This document shows positions 1 to 5,545 of a DNA stretch of 6,434 bases, one piece after another. The stretch covers positions 1 to 6,434 of the forward strand of contig JAHLWE010000089.1 of the NCBI GenBank assembly GCA_019058135.1, read 5' to 3'. The notes beneath the pieces were generated by a model that was not told the origin of the DNA, searched no databases, and saw nothing but the letters and a program-made list of their open reading frames with translations. Origin of the DNA: Promethearchaeota archaeon. GTDB taxonomy: Archaea; Asgardarchaeota; Lokiarchaeia; Sigyniarchaeales; SOKP01. A program made the translations under genes and the position numbers. Positions within the stretch are counted from its first letter, which is position 1; every line of letters starts with the position of its first letter.

Positions 1-427
1 ACCCTATCATATATCCGGTCTTTGATTTCATTTCAAATTCTTTAGGAACACCAACCTCTGTTTTTAAAAGACCTCCTGTTTTACAACAAATACTTGTCAC
101 ATCAAAATCATACCGTTCAAGAATTTCTACTACTTTCTTGGTTTCATTCATTAATCCGACACAAAATACGATACCTAATTTTTTATATCCTTGAAGTTTG
201 GCAAATTCAATAGTGTCTTTCAATCTTGGCCACTTAATATAACCCGTTGCTTCAACTATTGACGCATTTTTTGTGATTTCTTTAATTTCATCAACTTCTT
301 CATATATTTTTTTTGCTTTTTCCAAAATTTCTGGGGCGATTCTCATAGGGCAATTTTCAATTTCTAGTCGATTAAATGTACAAGGAGCTATTGCCTTTTT
401 ACTCAAATGACAAGTATATTTCCCCAT
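1..427 (-). CDS. DUF1847 family cysteine-rich protein (C-terminus cut by window edge)
   Basis: The minus strand is open from an ATG at 427-425 to the left edge, giving 142 codons with no stop. Early cysteines at residues 6, 16 and 26 (the last in NCPMR) look like a metal-binding N-terminus. They are followed by a helical stretch, then EATGYIKWPRLKDTIEFAK (59-77), GYKKLGIVFCVGL (80-92) and SICCKTGG (112-119). This order resembles the DUF1847 proteins of archaea and anaerobic bacteria, which are predicted metal binders of unknown function. I recognise the family from memory of its motifs, not from a search. The start is well supported: AAGGAGG lies on the minus strand at 443-437, nine bases before the ATG. 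No signal peptide or membrane segment is seen, so the protein is probably cytoplasmic. It lies downstream of the AOR operon on the same strand, but a strong T-rich inverted repeat between them argues for separate transcription. Its role is unknown. Confidence 0.75.
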   Translation of the reverse strand, partial: MGKYTCHLSKKAIAPCTFNRLEIENCPMRIAPEILEKAKKIYEEVDEIKEITKNASIVEATGYIKWPRLKDTIEFAKLQGYKKLGIVFCVGLMNETKKVVEILERYDFDVTSICCKTGGLLKTEVGVPKEFEMKSKTGYMIG

Positions 428-436
428 AATTTATAT

Positions 437-443
437 CCTCCTT
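437..443 (-). promoter_or_regulatory. Shine-Dalgarno site of the DUF1847 gene
   Basis: The minus strand reads AAGGAGG, nine bases upstream of the ATG at 427-425. It is the strongest ribosome binding site in the window and fixes the start of this gene. The gene therefore has a leader rather than a leaderless transcript. Confidence 0.75.
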
Positions 444-551
444 ATAATAAAATATTTGAGATAATAACAATGATTGAGTTTAATTTTTAACTTAAAAAGA
501 AAAAGATAATAAGATCACTTAAGCATTTCTTAAATTTCAATATATGTAAAG

Positions 552-590
552 CAAATTAAAAAAAAAAAAGAAAATTATTTTTTTAATTTG
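552..590 (-). terminator. Perfect 13-bp inverted repeat with poly-T tract, terminator of the AOR operon
   Basis: CAAATTAAAAAAA (552-564) is the exact reverse complement of TTTTTTTAATTTG (578-590), with 13 bases between the arms. Read on the minus strand, it begins about 19 bases after the stop of the Gly-Gly MoaD-like gene. It includes a run of 12 T (569-558) preceded by a further T-rich stretch. Archaeal RNA polymerase stops mainly at T-tracts, so this is a good terminator for the minus-strand operon. The symmetry of A and T runs means it could also act on the plus strand, although no plus-strand gene ends here. It separates the operon from the downstream DUF1847 gene. Confidence 0.65.
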
Positions 591-608
591 TATCTTCGAA
601 AAGATTGA

Positions 609-848
609 CTAGCCTCCACCGATTATTGGGAAAATTGCTATAATATCCCTATCCATGAGAATGAAATCATTTTTTTGACGTTTTCTATTAACCAAGGTTA
701 TCAACCTTTTCTCTTCGTTAGGTATTTTAAACTTTTCAATAATAGAGTTTACATCGCTACCTTTTGATAAATCAATCACTGATTTAGCCGCTCCATATTG
801 TCTTAAATCGGCAAATAATTTAACTGTAACGGAAATCAAATTATTCAT
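609..848 (-). CDS. MoaD/ThiS-like beta-grasp sulfur-carrier protein with C-terminal Gly-Gly-Gly
   Basis: This is a 79-residue ubiquitin-like protein, matching the usual 75-90 residues of MoaD/ThiS proteins. The beginning, VTVKLFADLRQYG, is the classic first beta-strand and turn of the family. The end, DRDIIAIFPIIGGG, is the typical last strand plus the diglycine tail that is adenylated and thiocarboxylated in MoaD and ThiS. I place the start at the ATG at 848-846, not at a longer in-frame ATG at 926. The longer frame would add 26 non-homologous residues inside the upstream gene, and the 848 start is preceded by GGTGGAAG (862-855). It overlaps the stop of the upstream paralogue by 8 bases, which suggests translational coupling. 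Its place behind an AOR suggests a sulfur donor for tungsten/molybdenum pterin synthesis or a dedicated partner of the enzyme. Which of these is correct cannot be told from sequence. Confidence 0.85.
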   Translation of the reverse strand: MNNLISVTVKLFADLRQYGAAKSVIDLSKGSDVNSIIEKFKIPNEEKRLITLVNRKRQKNDFILMDRDIIAIFPIIGGG

Positions 849-1134
849 CGTTATCTTCCACCTTCTTAAAGTACCATTTATATAGTAATCCCATATTTTT
901 TGGGAAAATCGCAACTCTATCTCCATCTTTAACCTTTTTACGAAGTCCGGAAAATATTCTATTTACAAAAATATGGCTTGTTTCACTTTCTTCTATACCG
1001 ATTTTTTTAAAAATATCACTTACTAATTTTATCTCTGTACCATCGATATCAAAGACACTTGGAGCACCTTTTGAATAATTGTGTTGTGGTAATATTTTCC
1101 TCAGATCTCCATACAATCTTACCTGTATAGGCAT
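841..1134 (-). CDS. MoaD-like beta-grasp protein lacking the C-terminal diglycine
   Basis: This 97-residue protein begins with IQVRLYGDLRKILP, the MoaD/ThiS first strand. It keeps the family's late signature KDGDRVAIFP at about residues 69-78. Where MoaD ends in Gly-Gly it instead continues with NMGLLYKWYFKKVEDNDE, an aromatic then acidic tail of about 19 residues after AIFP. The reading frame shows no sign of a frameshift: the tail runs to a TAA (843-841) that overlaps the next gene in an ordinary operon junction. Without the glycines it should not be adenylated or thiocarboxylated. A structural or regulatory role bound to the neighbouring AOR, in place of sulfur transfer, is plausible but inferred. 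The ATG at 1134 lies 13 bases after the AOR stop. It is probably co-transcribed with AOR and with the Gly-Gly paralogue. Confidence 0.8.
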   Translation of the reverse strand: MPIQVRLYGDLRKILPQHNYSKGAPSVFDIDGTEIKLVSDIFKKIGIEESETSHIFVNRIFSGLRKKVKDGDRVAIFPKNMGLLYKWYFKKVEDNDE

Positions 1135-1147
1135 TTTTTATGAGCTC

Positions 1148-2884
1148 TTAAAACTTGAAAACACTGTCCAGTTCTTCATCTGAAACATTGAAAACTTCAT
1201 TATCTGGCGGAAATTTTTCTTCTTTCATGAATTCAGGAAGTCTATCGTCTAAAGATGTGAACCCAGCTGCTTTATTGAATTTAATTTCAGTTTCAATGAC
1301 TTGCATTCCAATTGTGGGGATATCATCTAATGTTAAACTTGTCCCTAACACACCATTAACTGATTCTACAACACCTTCCAAACCTTCAACAATATCAAGG
1401 ATCGCAAAAGCTATGAATAGACAGTAACCTGTCGAATCCACAACAGCTGTAGCTACTTGTAAGTTGCGGGAAAGTTCTGCCTTTTTAGTATCCAAACGAT
1501 CAGCTTCACCTCCTACGCCCATAATTTCTGTAGCTATTGCATATCCAGCAGTATGGTCCGCTCCCATAGGAGTGGTTGCATAGGTGACCCCTATTCCCTT
1601 TATAGCTCTCGGATCATAAGCAGGCATAGATTGACCTTTTACAGTGGGGATTCTCGTTACTCCAAAAGCTTTACCAGTAAATTCTGTTCCATTAGCTAAT
1701 ATCCTGCCGGTGGGTGTTTTATTGCGAATTTCCTCTAAAAGTTTTAAAGCTGCTTTTCCATCTCCGAAATCAGCTAATCCTCCTTCCATAGCTACAGCGA
1801 GAGTAGTACCTGTCTCAATTGTATCTAACCCGAGATCATTACATGCGCGATTGAGTTCGCCTATGGTATCCAAGTCATAGATTTCGCAGTTTGGACCTAA
1901 TGCCCAAACAGATTCATATTCTAGAACCCCAACAGGATCTTTTCCATTAGGTTTTGTCCAAACCTCAGAACACCGAATAACGCACCCTGTATGACAACTA
2001 TGAGGACGTACTCCACCTCTTTTCTTTATTTCCTCAGCTTTTGCCTCTCCAGATACTTTTTCGGCTCTTTCATCTTGTCCTCGTGAAAAATTCCTCTGAG
2101 GTAATCCACCATTTTCATTTATAATGTTGATTAAGACACTTGTACCGTAAGTATTGAGAGCTCCACCTGGCTTAGTCACATCATGATCTCCAAGTGCTTT
2201 GAGGAGCTTTGCTGTACCCTTTTTAAAGACTTCTTCATTCTTGATTTCTACTCCTGGAGCACCAGTTTCATCAACAACTATAAATTTCAAACCCCGAGAA
2301 GCCATGACGGCTCCAAGTCCACCTCTTCCAGCATATCTACTAGGTAATCCTTCTGGGTCATTAAAACATAGTCCTGAATTACCTCCAAACAACTCTGCAG
2401 CTATACCAACACCACAGATACCAATTTTTTCTCCGAATTCTTTGCGCAAATCCTTATATACCTCATAGAGCCCCTTTCCTATCCACTTATTTGCTTTAAT
2501 AAATTCAGTTTTATCATTTGTAATTTTAAGAAGATAATAATCTTTTCCTTCAGTTTGTCCCTCTATAATAATTGCTCCAATACGCATCCTCCCAAGCATC
2601 TGTGCAAAATTTGTTCCCACATTGGCTTCTTTTATTCCCCCAGTTAAAGGAGACTTACCTCCAACGGAAAGACGACCGGAACTTGGAGCATTTGTCCCGG
2701 TAACAATCCCTGGAGCCAATACAACCTTATTATGAGGTCCTAACGGATGACAAGTTGGGGGGACTTCTTCTGCAACAATTGTCGAAGTAAGACCGCGTCC
2801 ACCCAGATATTGATATTTCTCTGGCAAATCTTCATAATTTGTTTCAAGCTTTTTCATATTTACTCTTAAAATTTTCCTAGGCAT
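1148..2884 (-). CDS. Aldehyde:ferredoxin oxidoreductase family protein (tungsten/molybdopterin enzyme)
   Basis: This is a full-length 578-residue AOR; family members are usually about 570-620. The N-terminal pterin-binding domain shows YLGGRGL (26-32), the APGIVTGTNAPSSGRLSVGG stretch (57-76) with the following SPLTGG, and YAGRGGLGAVMASRGLK (184-200). The iron-sulfur ligands appear as CHTGCVIRC at 297, 301 and 305, with the fourth cysteine in VDSTGYCLF at 488. The second pterin region has DPRAIKGIGVTYATTPMGADH (424-444), including a histidine at 444 that probably matches the active-site histidine of the family. The enzyme should oxidise an aldehyde or related substrate and pass electrons to ferredoxin in the cytoplasm; its exact substrate cannot be read from sequence. 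The first cysteine pair is spaced C-x3-C rather than the C-x2-C of the characterised Pyrococcus enzyme, and with LEYESVWALGPNC (321-333) this recalls the YdhV-like branch. The start ATG at 2884 follows a weak GGTG. Two MoaD-like genes follow directly downstream. Confidence 0.93.
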   Translation of the reverse strand: MPRKILRVNMKKLETNYEDLPEKYQYLGGRGLTSTIVAEEVPPTCHPLGPHNKVVLAPGIVTGTNAPSSGRLSVGGKSPLTGGIKEANVGTNFAQMLGRMRIGAIIIEGQTEGKDYYLLKITNDKTEFIKANKWIGKGLYEVYKDLRKEFGEKIGICGVGIAAELFGGNSGLCFNDPEGLPSRYAGRGGLGAVMASRGLKFIVVDETGAPGVEIKNEEVFKKGTAKLLKALGDHDVTKPGGALNTYGTSVLINIINENGGLPQRNFSRGQDERAEKVSGEAKAEEIKKRGGVRPHSCHTGCVIRCSEVWTKPNGKDPVGVLEYESVWALGPNCEIYDLDTIGELNRACNDLGLDTIETGTTLAVAMEGGLADFGDGKAALKLLEEIRNKTPTGRILANGTEFTGKAFGVTRIPTVKGQSMPAYDPRAIKGIGVTYATTPMGADHTAGYAIATEIMGVGGEADRLDTKKAELSRNLQVATAVVDSTGYCLFIAFAILDIVEGLEGVVESVNGVLGTSLTLDDIPTIGMQVIETEIKFNKAAGFTSLDDRLPEFMKEEKFPPDNEVFNVSDEELDSVFKF

Positions 2885-2950
2885 AATTTACACCTTTTTT
2901 TTTTAATCTAAAATTTTTTTTAAAATAATATTTTTTAGCGTTTACTGAAA

Positions 2951-2981
2951 ATATCTTAAAGATATATATATTTTATTTATA
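2951..2981 (-). promoter_or_regulatory. Putative AOR operon promoter: TATA-like box with adjacent palindrome
   Basis: On the minus strand TATAAATA (2981-2974) resembles an archaeal TATA box. Just downstream lies ATATCTT-A-AAGATAT (2951-2965), a palindrome with 7-bp arms and a single central base. Transcription starting about 25 bases after the box would begin near 2950, leaving a leader of about 65 bases before the AOR ATG. A palindrome between TATA box and start site is where archaeal repressors often bind. The region is very AT-rich, so both elements could be chance. The T-run on the minus strand at 2904-2891 lies within the presumed leader. Confidence 0.3.
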
Positions 2982-3034
2982 GTTAAATACGTCATGTATG
3001 AAGAAACATATTGAAAACATATAAAAATCTTGAA

Positions 3035-3643
3035 TCAAAATACATCTTGTATCCACTGGAAAAAGGTAAGGTATCCACCAATCCACATTGGTGCAGTTAA
3101 GTGAATATATAAGAGGCTGAATATAAAACCAAACACTATTCCGAAAATTATATCCAGTGGATAATGCATACCTAGCGTTATTCGTGTTAAACCCATTGCA
3201 CATGCTATAATAATACCCGCCAGTAAAATTATCCATGAATTAAAGTAAAAAGCAAACACATAACTAAAGAAAAAAGTAAATGTTATATGGCCCGAAGGGA
3301 AAGCTTTTTTTGCTTTAGTTATTTTATCTCTTTTTTGAATTGATTGGTCTTTTAACTCAACATAAGGTCGTTTTCTCTTTACTATCACATATCTTATTAT
3401 AATATAAAAGAAAAAAGTCTGGTCAAACCCTCCCGATACCAGCGAGAACAAATAATAATCTCTAATGATATAATTTACAATGAGAATTACAATGGAAACA
3501 CCAATTAAAAAGTAAAGATTACCAAAAAATGATATTAACCTTGCAACTATCATATATTTCCGGGATAACTCATTTCTGTACAGTTTTAAAAATGTCCTTT
3601 TATCCCAATCCAGAAGTTTATCAAATGAATTTCTTAGACCCAT
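3035..3643 (-). CDS. PAP2-family membrane phosphatase
   Basis: This 202-residue, strongly hydrophobic protein has about five visible membrane segments, near residues 37-57, 62-86, 120-135, 138-152 and 163-181. It carries the PAP2 acid-phosphatase motifs. The second motif is FPSGH (115-119) and the third is TRITLGMHYPLD, with Arg154, His160 and Asp164 in the expected R-x5-H-x3-D spacing. The first motif is represented by KRKRP ending at Arg92-Pro93. The lysine expected seven residues before that arginine is replaced by Tyr85, with Arg84 next to it. Such enzymes remove phosphate from lipid phosphates or diphosphates at the membrane, for example isoprenoid diphosphates or phosphatidate; the substrate here is unknown. 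The start ATG at 3643 has no Shine-Dalgarno, so translation may be leaderless. A TTTAAA at 3673-3678 lies roughly 30 bases upstream. The gene is divergent from the thiolase. Confidence 0.88.
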   Translation of the reverse strand: MGLRNSFDKLLDWDKRTFLKLYRNELSRKYMIVARLISFFGNLYFLIGVSIVILIVNYIIRDYYLFSLVSGGFDQTFFFYIIIRYVIVKRKRPYVELKDQSIQKRDKITKAKKAFPSGHITFTFFFSYVFAFYFNSWIILLAGIIIACAMGLTRITLGMHYPLDIIFGIVFGFIFSLLYIHLTAPMWIGGYLTFFQWIQDVF

Positions 3644-3838
3644 TTTATCTAAATATTAAAATCTTTTTTCCCTTTAAATTTTTTTTAATTAATTTTTAAT
3701 GATTAAGTCAAAAAATAAATAATTATTTGGAAATTTATAACCTATCCATTTTAAATAAAAAAAAAACTAATAATTCATTACATATTAATTAATTAAAAGA
3801 AAATAAACAAGAAATAATAACTATTGAACGTGAAACAA
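3644..3838. promoter_or_regulatory. Divergent intergenic region holding the PAP2 and thiolase promoters
   Basis: This very AT-rich gap lies between two genes pointing away from each other, so it must contain both promoters. For the thiolase, TTTATAA at 3734-3740 is a TATA-like candidate and would give a start near 3765. For PAP2, TTTAAA at 3673-3678 (same on both strands) sits about 30 bases before its ATG. A 12-bp palindrome AAATAATTATTT lies at 3717-3728. All of these are easily produced by base composition, so individual positions are weak. No small gene or RNA was recognised here. Confidence 0.35.
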
Positions 3839-5158
3839 ATGAAAATTTGGTATGAATCGTATTTTAAGGACCCAAAAAGAGAACCAGTATTAATTGATTA
3901 TATTCGAACTCCTATTGGGAAGAGAAGGGGTAAGATTATTCGTTTAAGAGGGGATGATTTAATCGTACATTGTTATCGGACTTTATTGGAGCGAAATAAA
4001 TTTGATCAAACTCTTATTGATGATTCTATAGTTGCTTGCTGCACCCAAATTGGCGAATGTGGTATGGATATTGCAAGAAATGCTGCTTTAGCAGCTGGAT
4101 TACCTGTGAAAGTTCCTGGTATGACAATTAATCGTCATTGTGCCTCAGGCTCTCAAGCAGTGCTCTCAGCTTGGCAAGCAATAGCCTCAGGTTATTGTGA
4201 TTGTATTCTAGCTGGTGGTATTGAGGTTCAAAATAGATATCCAATCATGGAGGATCTTAAAATCTTTAGAGATGGTAAAGTTATCATGGTTAGCCCACAT
4301 AAAGAAATTGTACAGAATCCAGAAATAAAAGCAAGTGCAGAAAAATACAAACAAGGAATTCAAACACAAATCTCGGCTGCAGATCTGATGGGTCGAATTT
4401 GGGAAGAGAAAGCGGGATTCACTCGGGAAAGAATGAGAGAAGAACTTGATAGAATTTCTTTAGACTCCCATAAGAAAGCGTGCTCAAATTACGATAGAAG
4501 GGGTAAAGAAATTGAACCAATATGGGCTCCTAAACTGGATGAGAATGGAGAACCAATTTACGATGAAAATGGAAATGTGGCACAAGATAGTATCACGTCT
4601 GAATTAGTTGAAAAAGATGAAGGTCCAAGACCAAACACTTCCTTTGAAATATTACAAAAATTAAATGTCTTAGGAAGTAAAAGGAAAGGGTTATTAACTG
4701 CGGGAAATAGTTGTCCGACTTCTGACGGAGCTGGAGCACAATTGTGGATGTCAAGATATTTAGCGGAAGAATTGGGTTTTAAACCTAGAGCCTCAATTGT
4801 TTCCTCTGCAGTGATTGGATGCGATCCGATTACAATGCTTGAAGGACCAATACATTCTATGCCAATAGCGTTAGAAAGAGCCGAAGCAACATTTGATGAT
4901 ATGGATTTTATCGAAATTAATGAAGCGTTTTCCACGGTTGTTTTTGCATGTTGCCATGATCTAGGAATAGATTGGCGGGATGAGCGATTTAATGTATGGG
5001 GTGGTGCCATCGCTCTTGGCCATCCTACAGGGTTTACGGGTAATCGATTAATAGGCACAAATTTGCAACAACTAGAACAATCCAATAAAGCCTACGCAAT
5101 AAGTTCGATGTGCGTTGGATTTGGAATGGGACAAGCGACAATTATAAAAAGAGAGTAA
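3839..5158 (+). CDS. Thiolase family protein (acetyl-CoA acetyl/acyltransferase)
   Basis: This is a complete classical thiolase of 439 residues from the ATG at 3839. An in-frame TTG at 3824 would add five residues; neither start has a clear ribosome binding site, and I prefer ATG. The N-terminus has VLIDYIRTPIGKRRGK. The acyl-accepting cysteine lies in NRHCASGSQAV (Cys101), followed by ILAGGIE. The later half has KDEGPRPNTSFE, LTAGNSCPTSDGAGA, INEAFS (Asn-Glu-Ala-Phe at 361-364), GGAIALGHPTGFTG (His395) and SSMCVGFGMG (Cys425). All catalytic residues are present, although the usual Gly-Gly-Gly after the last cysteine reads Gly-Phe-Gly. It should form or cleave 3-oxoacyl-CoA, as in beta-oxidation or acetoacetyl-CoA synthesis; direction and chain length cannot be told. 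The motifs are of the FadA/AtoB type, not the archaeal SCP2-type that works with a DUF35 protein, and no such partner is present. A short DENG repeat sits at residues 234-245. Confidence 0.92.
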   Translation: MKIWYESYFKDPKREPVLIDYIRTPIGKRRGKIIRLRGDDLIVHCYRTLLERNKFDQTLIDDSIVACCTQIGECGMDIARNAALAAGLPVKVPGMTINRHCASGSQAVLSAWQAIASGYCDCILAGGIEVQNRYPIMEDLKIFRDGKVIMVSPHKEIVQNPEIKASAEKYKQGIQTQISAADLMGRIWEEKAGFTRERMREELDRISLDSHKKACSNYDRRGKEIEPIWAPKLDENGEPIYDENGNVAQDSITSELVEKDEGPRPNTSFEILQKLNVLGSKRKGLLTAGNSCPTSDGAGAQLWMSRYLAEELGFKPRASIVSSAVIGCDPITMLEGPIHSMPIALERAEATFDDMDFIEINEAFSTVVFACCHDLGIDWRDERFNVWGGAIALGHPTGFTGNRLIGTNLQQLEQSNKAYAISSMCVGFGMGQATIIKRE

Positions 5159-5178
5159 ATATTACTCAAATCATCTTA

Positions 5179-5200
5179 TTTTTTTTAATTTTTCTTCTTT
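5179..5200 (+). terminator. T-tract terminator after the thiolase gene
   Basis: Starting about 20 bases after the thiolase stop, the plus strand has a run of eight T (5179-5186) and then further T-rich sequence with few interruptions. This is the usual form of an archaeal terminator. No stable hairpin precedes it. Confidence 0.5.
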
Positions 5201-5219
5201 TAATCTATATTTCATCAAT

Positions 5220-5234
5220 AAAAAAAAGAGAAAA
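5220..5234 (-). terminator. T-tract terminator after tRNA-Leu
   Basis: On the minus strand the tRNA's discriminator base (5237) is followed by CA and then TTTTCTCTTTTTTTT. This T-rich tract should end the tRNA transcript. It faces the thiolase terminator, so the two convergent transcripts end close together. Confidence 0.5.
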
Positions 5235-5236
5235 TG

Positions 5237-5354
5237 TGCAGGGAGGGAGATTCGAACTCCCGAAGGCCTACGCCACTGGATCTTAAGTCCAGCACCTATA
5301 ATCAGTCTTGACCCATATTCAAGTTTTATATTGACCAGGCTCGGTTATCCCTGC
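5237..5354 (-). tRNA. tRNA-Leu (anticodon UAA) with an intron-like insertion in the D-arm
   Basis: On the minus strand the 7-bp acceptor stem GCAGGGA/TCCCTGC closes a type II tRNA. The anticodon arm is CTGGA-CTTAAGA-TCCAG with anticodon TAA, so it reads UUA leucine codons. The long variable arm has a GGC/GCC stem, and the T-arm is GGGAG-TTCGAAT-CTCCC. The discriminator is A (5237) and CCA is not encoded. The anticodon loop is a normal seven bases, so there is no intron at the canonical 37/38 site. The D-arm starts normally (ACC, then GAGCCTGGTCAA) but its partner GGT comes only after 34 additional bases (5330-5297). One of these bases is probably D-arm position 22, giving an intron of about 33 bases. 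The identity is secure. That the insertion is spliced out is an inference. Confidence 0.9.
5297..5330 (-). other. Self-folding 34-base insertion in the tRNA-Leu D-arm (putative intron)
   Basis: The insertion begins TATAA and ends TTATA, which pair perfectly over five bases. Inside, CTTGA pairs with TCAAG around a seven-base loop ATATGGG, leaving an asymmetric internal loop (AA opposite ACTGA). The element is therefore a hairpin closed exactly at its own ends. I could not fit a standard bulge-helix-bulge motif (two 3-base bulges around a 4-bp helix) to the junctions. The bases GGTCAA of the D-loop recur inside the insertion, so TTGA of the insertion could also pair with exon TCAA. Exact splice points are ambiguous by one base (A22 from 5297 or U22 from 5330). 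Confidence 0.6.
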
Positions 5355-5386
5355 AATACTGCTGTTGATTATGAAAATATTATTCT

Positions 5387-5396
5387 TATTTAAAAT
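5387..5396 (-). promoter_or_regulatory. Candidate TATA box of the tRNA-Leu gene
   Basis: On the minus strand TTTTAAATAA (5396-5387) lies about 33-42 bases upstream of the mature tRNA 5' end. This would give a short leader of roughly ten bases, a normal arrangement for archaeal tRNA genes. The surrounding gap (5355-5545) is AT-rich and shows no gene that I recognise. Confidence 0.4.
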
Positions 5397-5521
5397 GTTG
5401 TTTATTTAATTTATAATTATTTTATATTCGATCTTTAAAAATTATTTCTAGTTAAAATATCATTAATTCAGTTAAAATTATTTAGAAATGCCTTTTGAGA
5501 TTGTTAGAAAATAAATTCAAA

Positions 5522-5530
5522 TAAAAAAAT
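5522..5530 (-). terminator. Weak T-tract after the radical SAM gene
   Basis: On the minus strand, 16 bases after the stop of the radical SAM gene, there is a run of seven T (5529-5523). It could end that transcript before the tRNA promoter. No hairpin precedes it. Confidence 0.35.
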
Positions 5531-5545
5531 AGTTGCTTAAATTTC

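Noticed and set aside
841..900. A frameshift that removed the Gly-Gly tail of the first MoaD-like protein
   Set aside because: No nearby frame after the AIFP strand gives a Gly-Gly end, and the existing frame ends in a clean overlap with the next gene. The tail looks genuine.
849..926. A 26-residue N-terminal extension of the Gly-Gly MoaD-like protein, starting at an ATG at 926
   Set aside because: The extension lies wholly inside the upstream MoaD-like gene, has no family similarity, and would displace the normal beta-grasp start. The ATG at 848 has a GGTGGAAG site and a typical operon overlap.
1155..2468. Plus-strand open frames opposite the AOR gene (1155-1427, 1644-1880, 2199-2468)
   Set aside because: They are antisense to a strongly conserved gene, low in complexity and rich in serine and proline, with no recognisable motif.
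2973..3236. Minus-strand open frame overlapping the end of the PAP2 gene
   Set aside because: It is an out-of-frame shadow of the PAP2 coding region with no recognisable domain.
3717..3797. Palindromes AAATAATTATTT and TTAATTAATTAA between PAP2 and the thiolase as operators
   Set aside because: Perfect A/T palindromes of this length are common by chance in sequence this AT-rich, and nothing else marks them.
3824..3838. TTG start for the thiolase five codons upstream of the ATG
   Set aside because: It adds only five residues outside the conserved domain and has no better ribosome binding site than the ATG. It remains possible but is not preferred.
4558..5085. Minus-strand open frame of 175 codons opposite the thiolase
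   Set aside because: It is antisense to conserved thiolase motifs and its sequence mirrors them, with no independent family signal.
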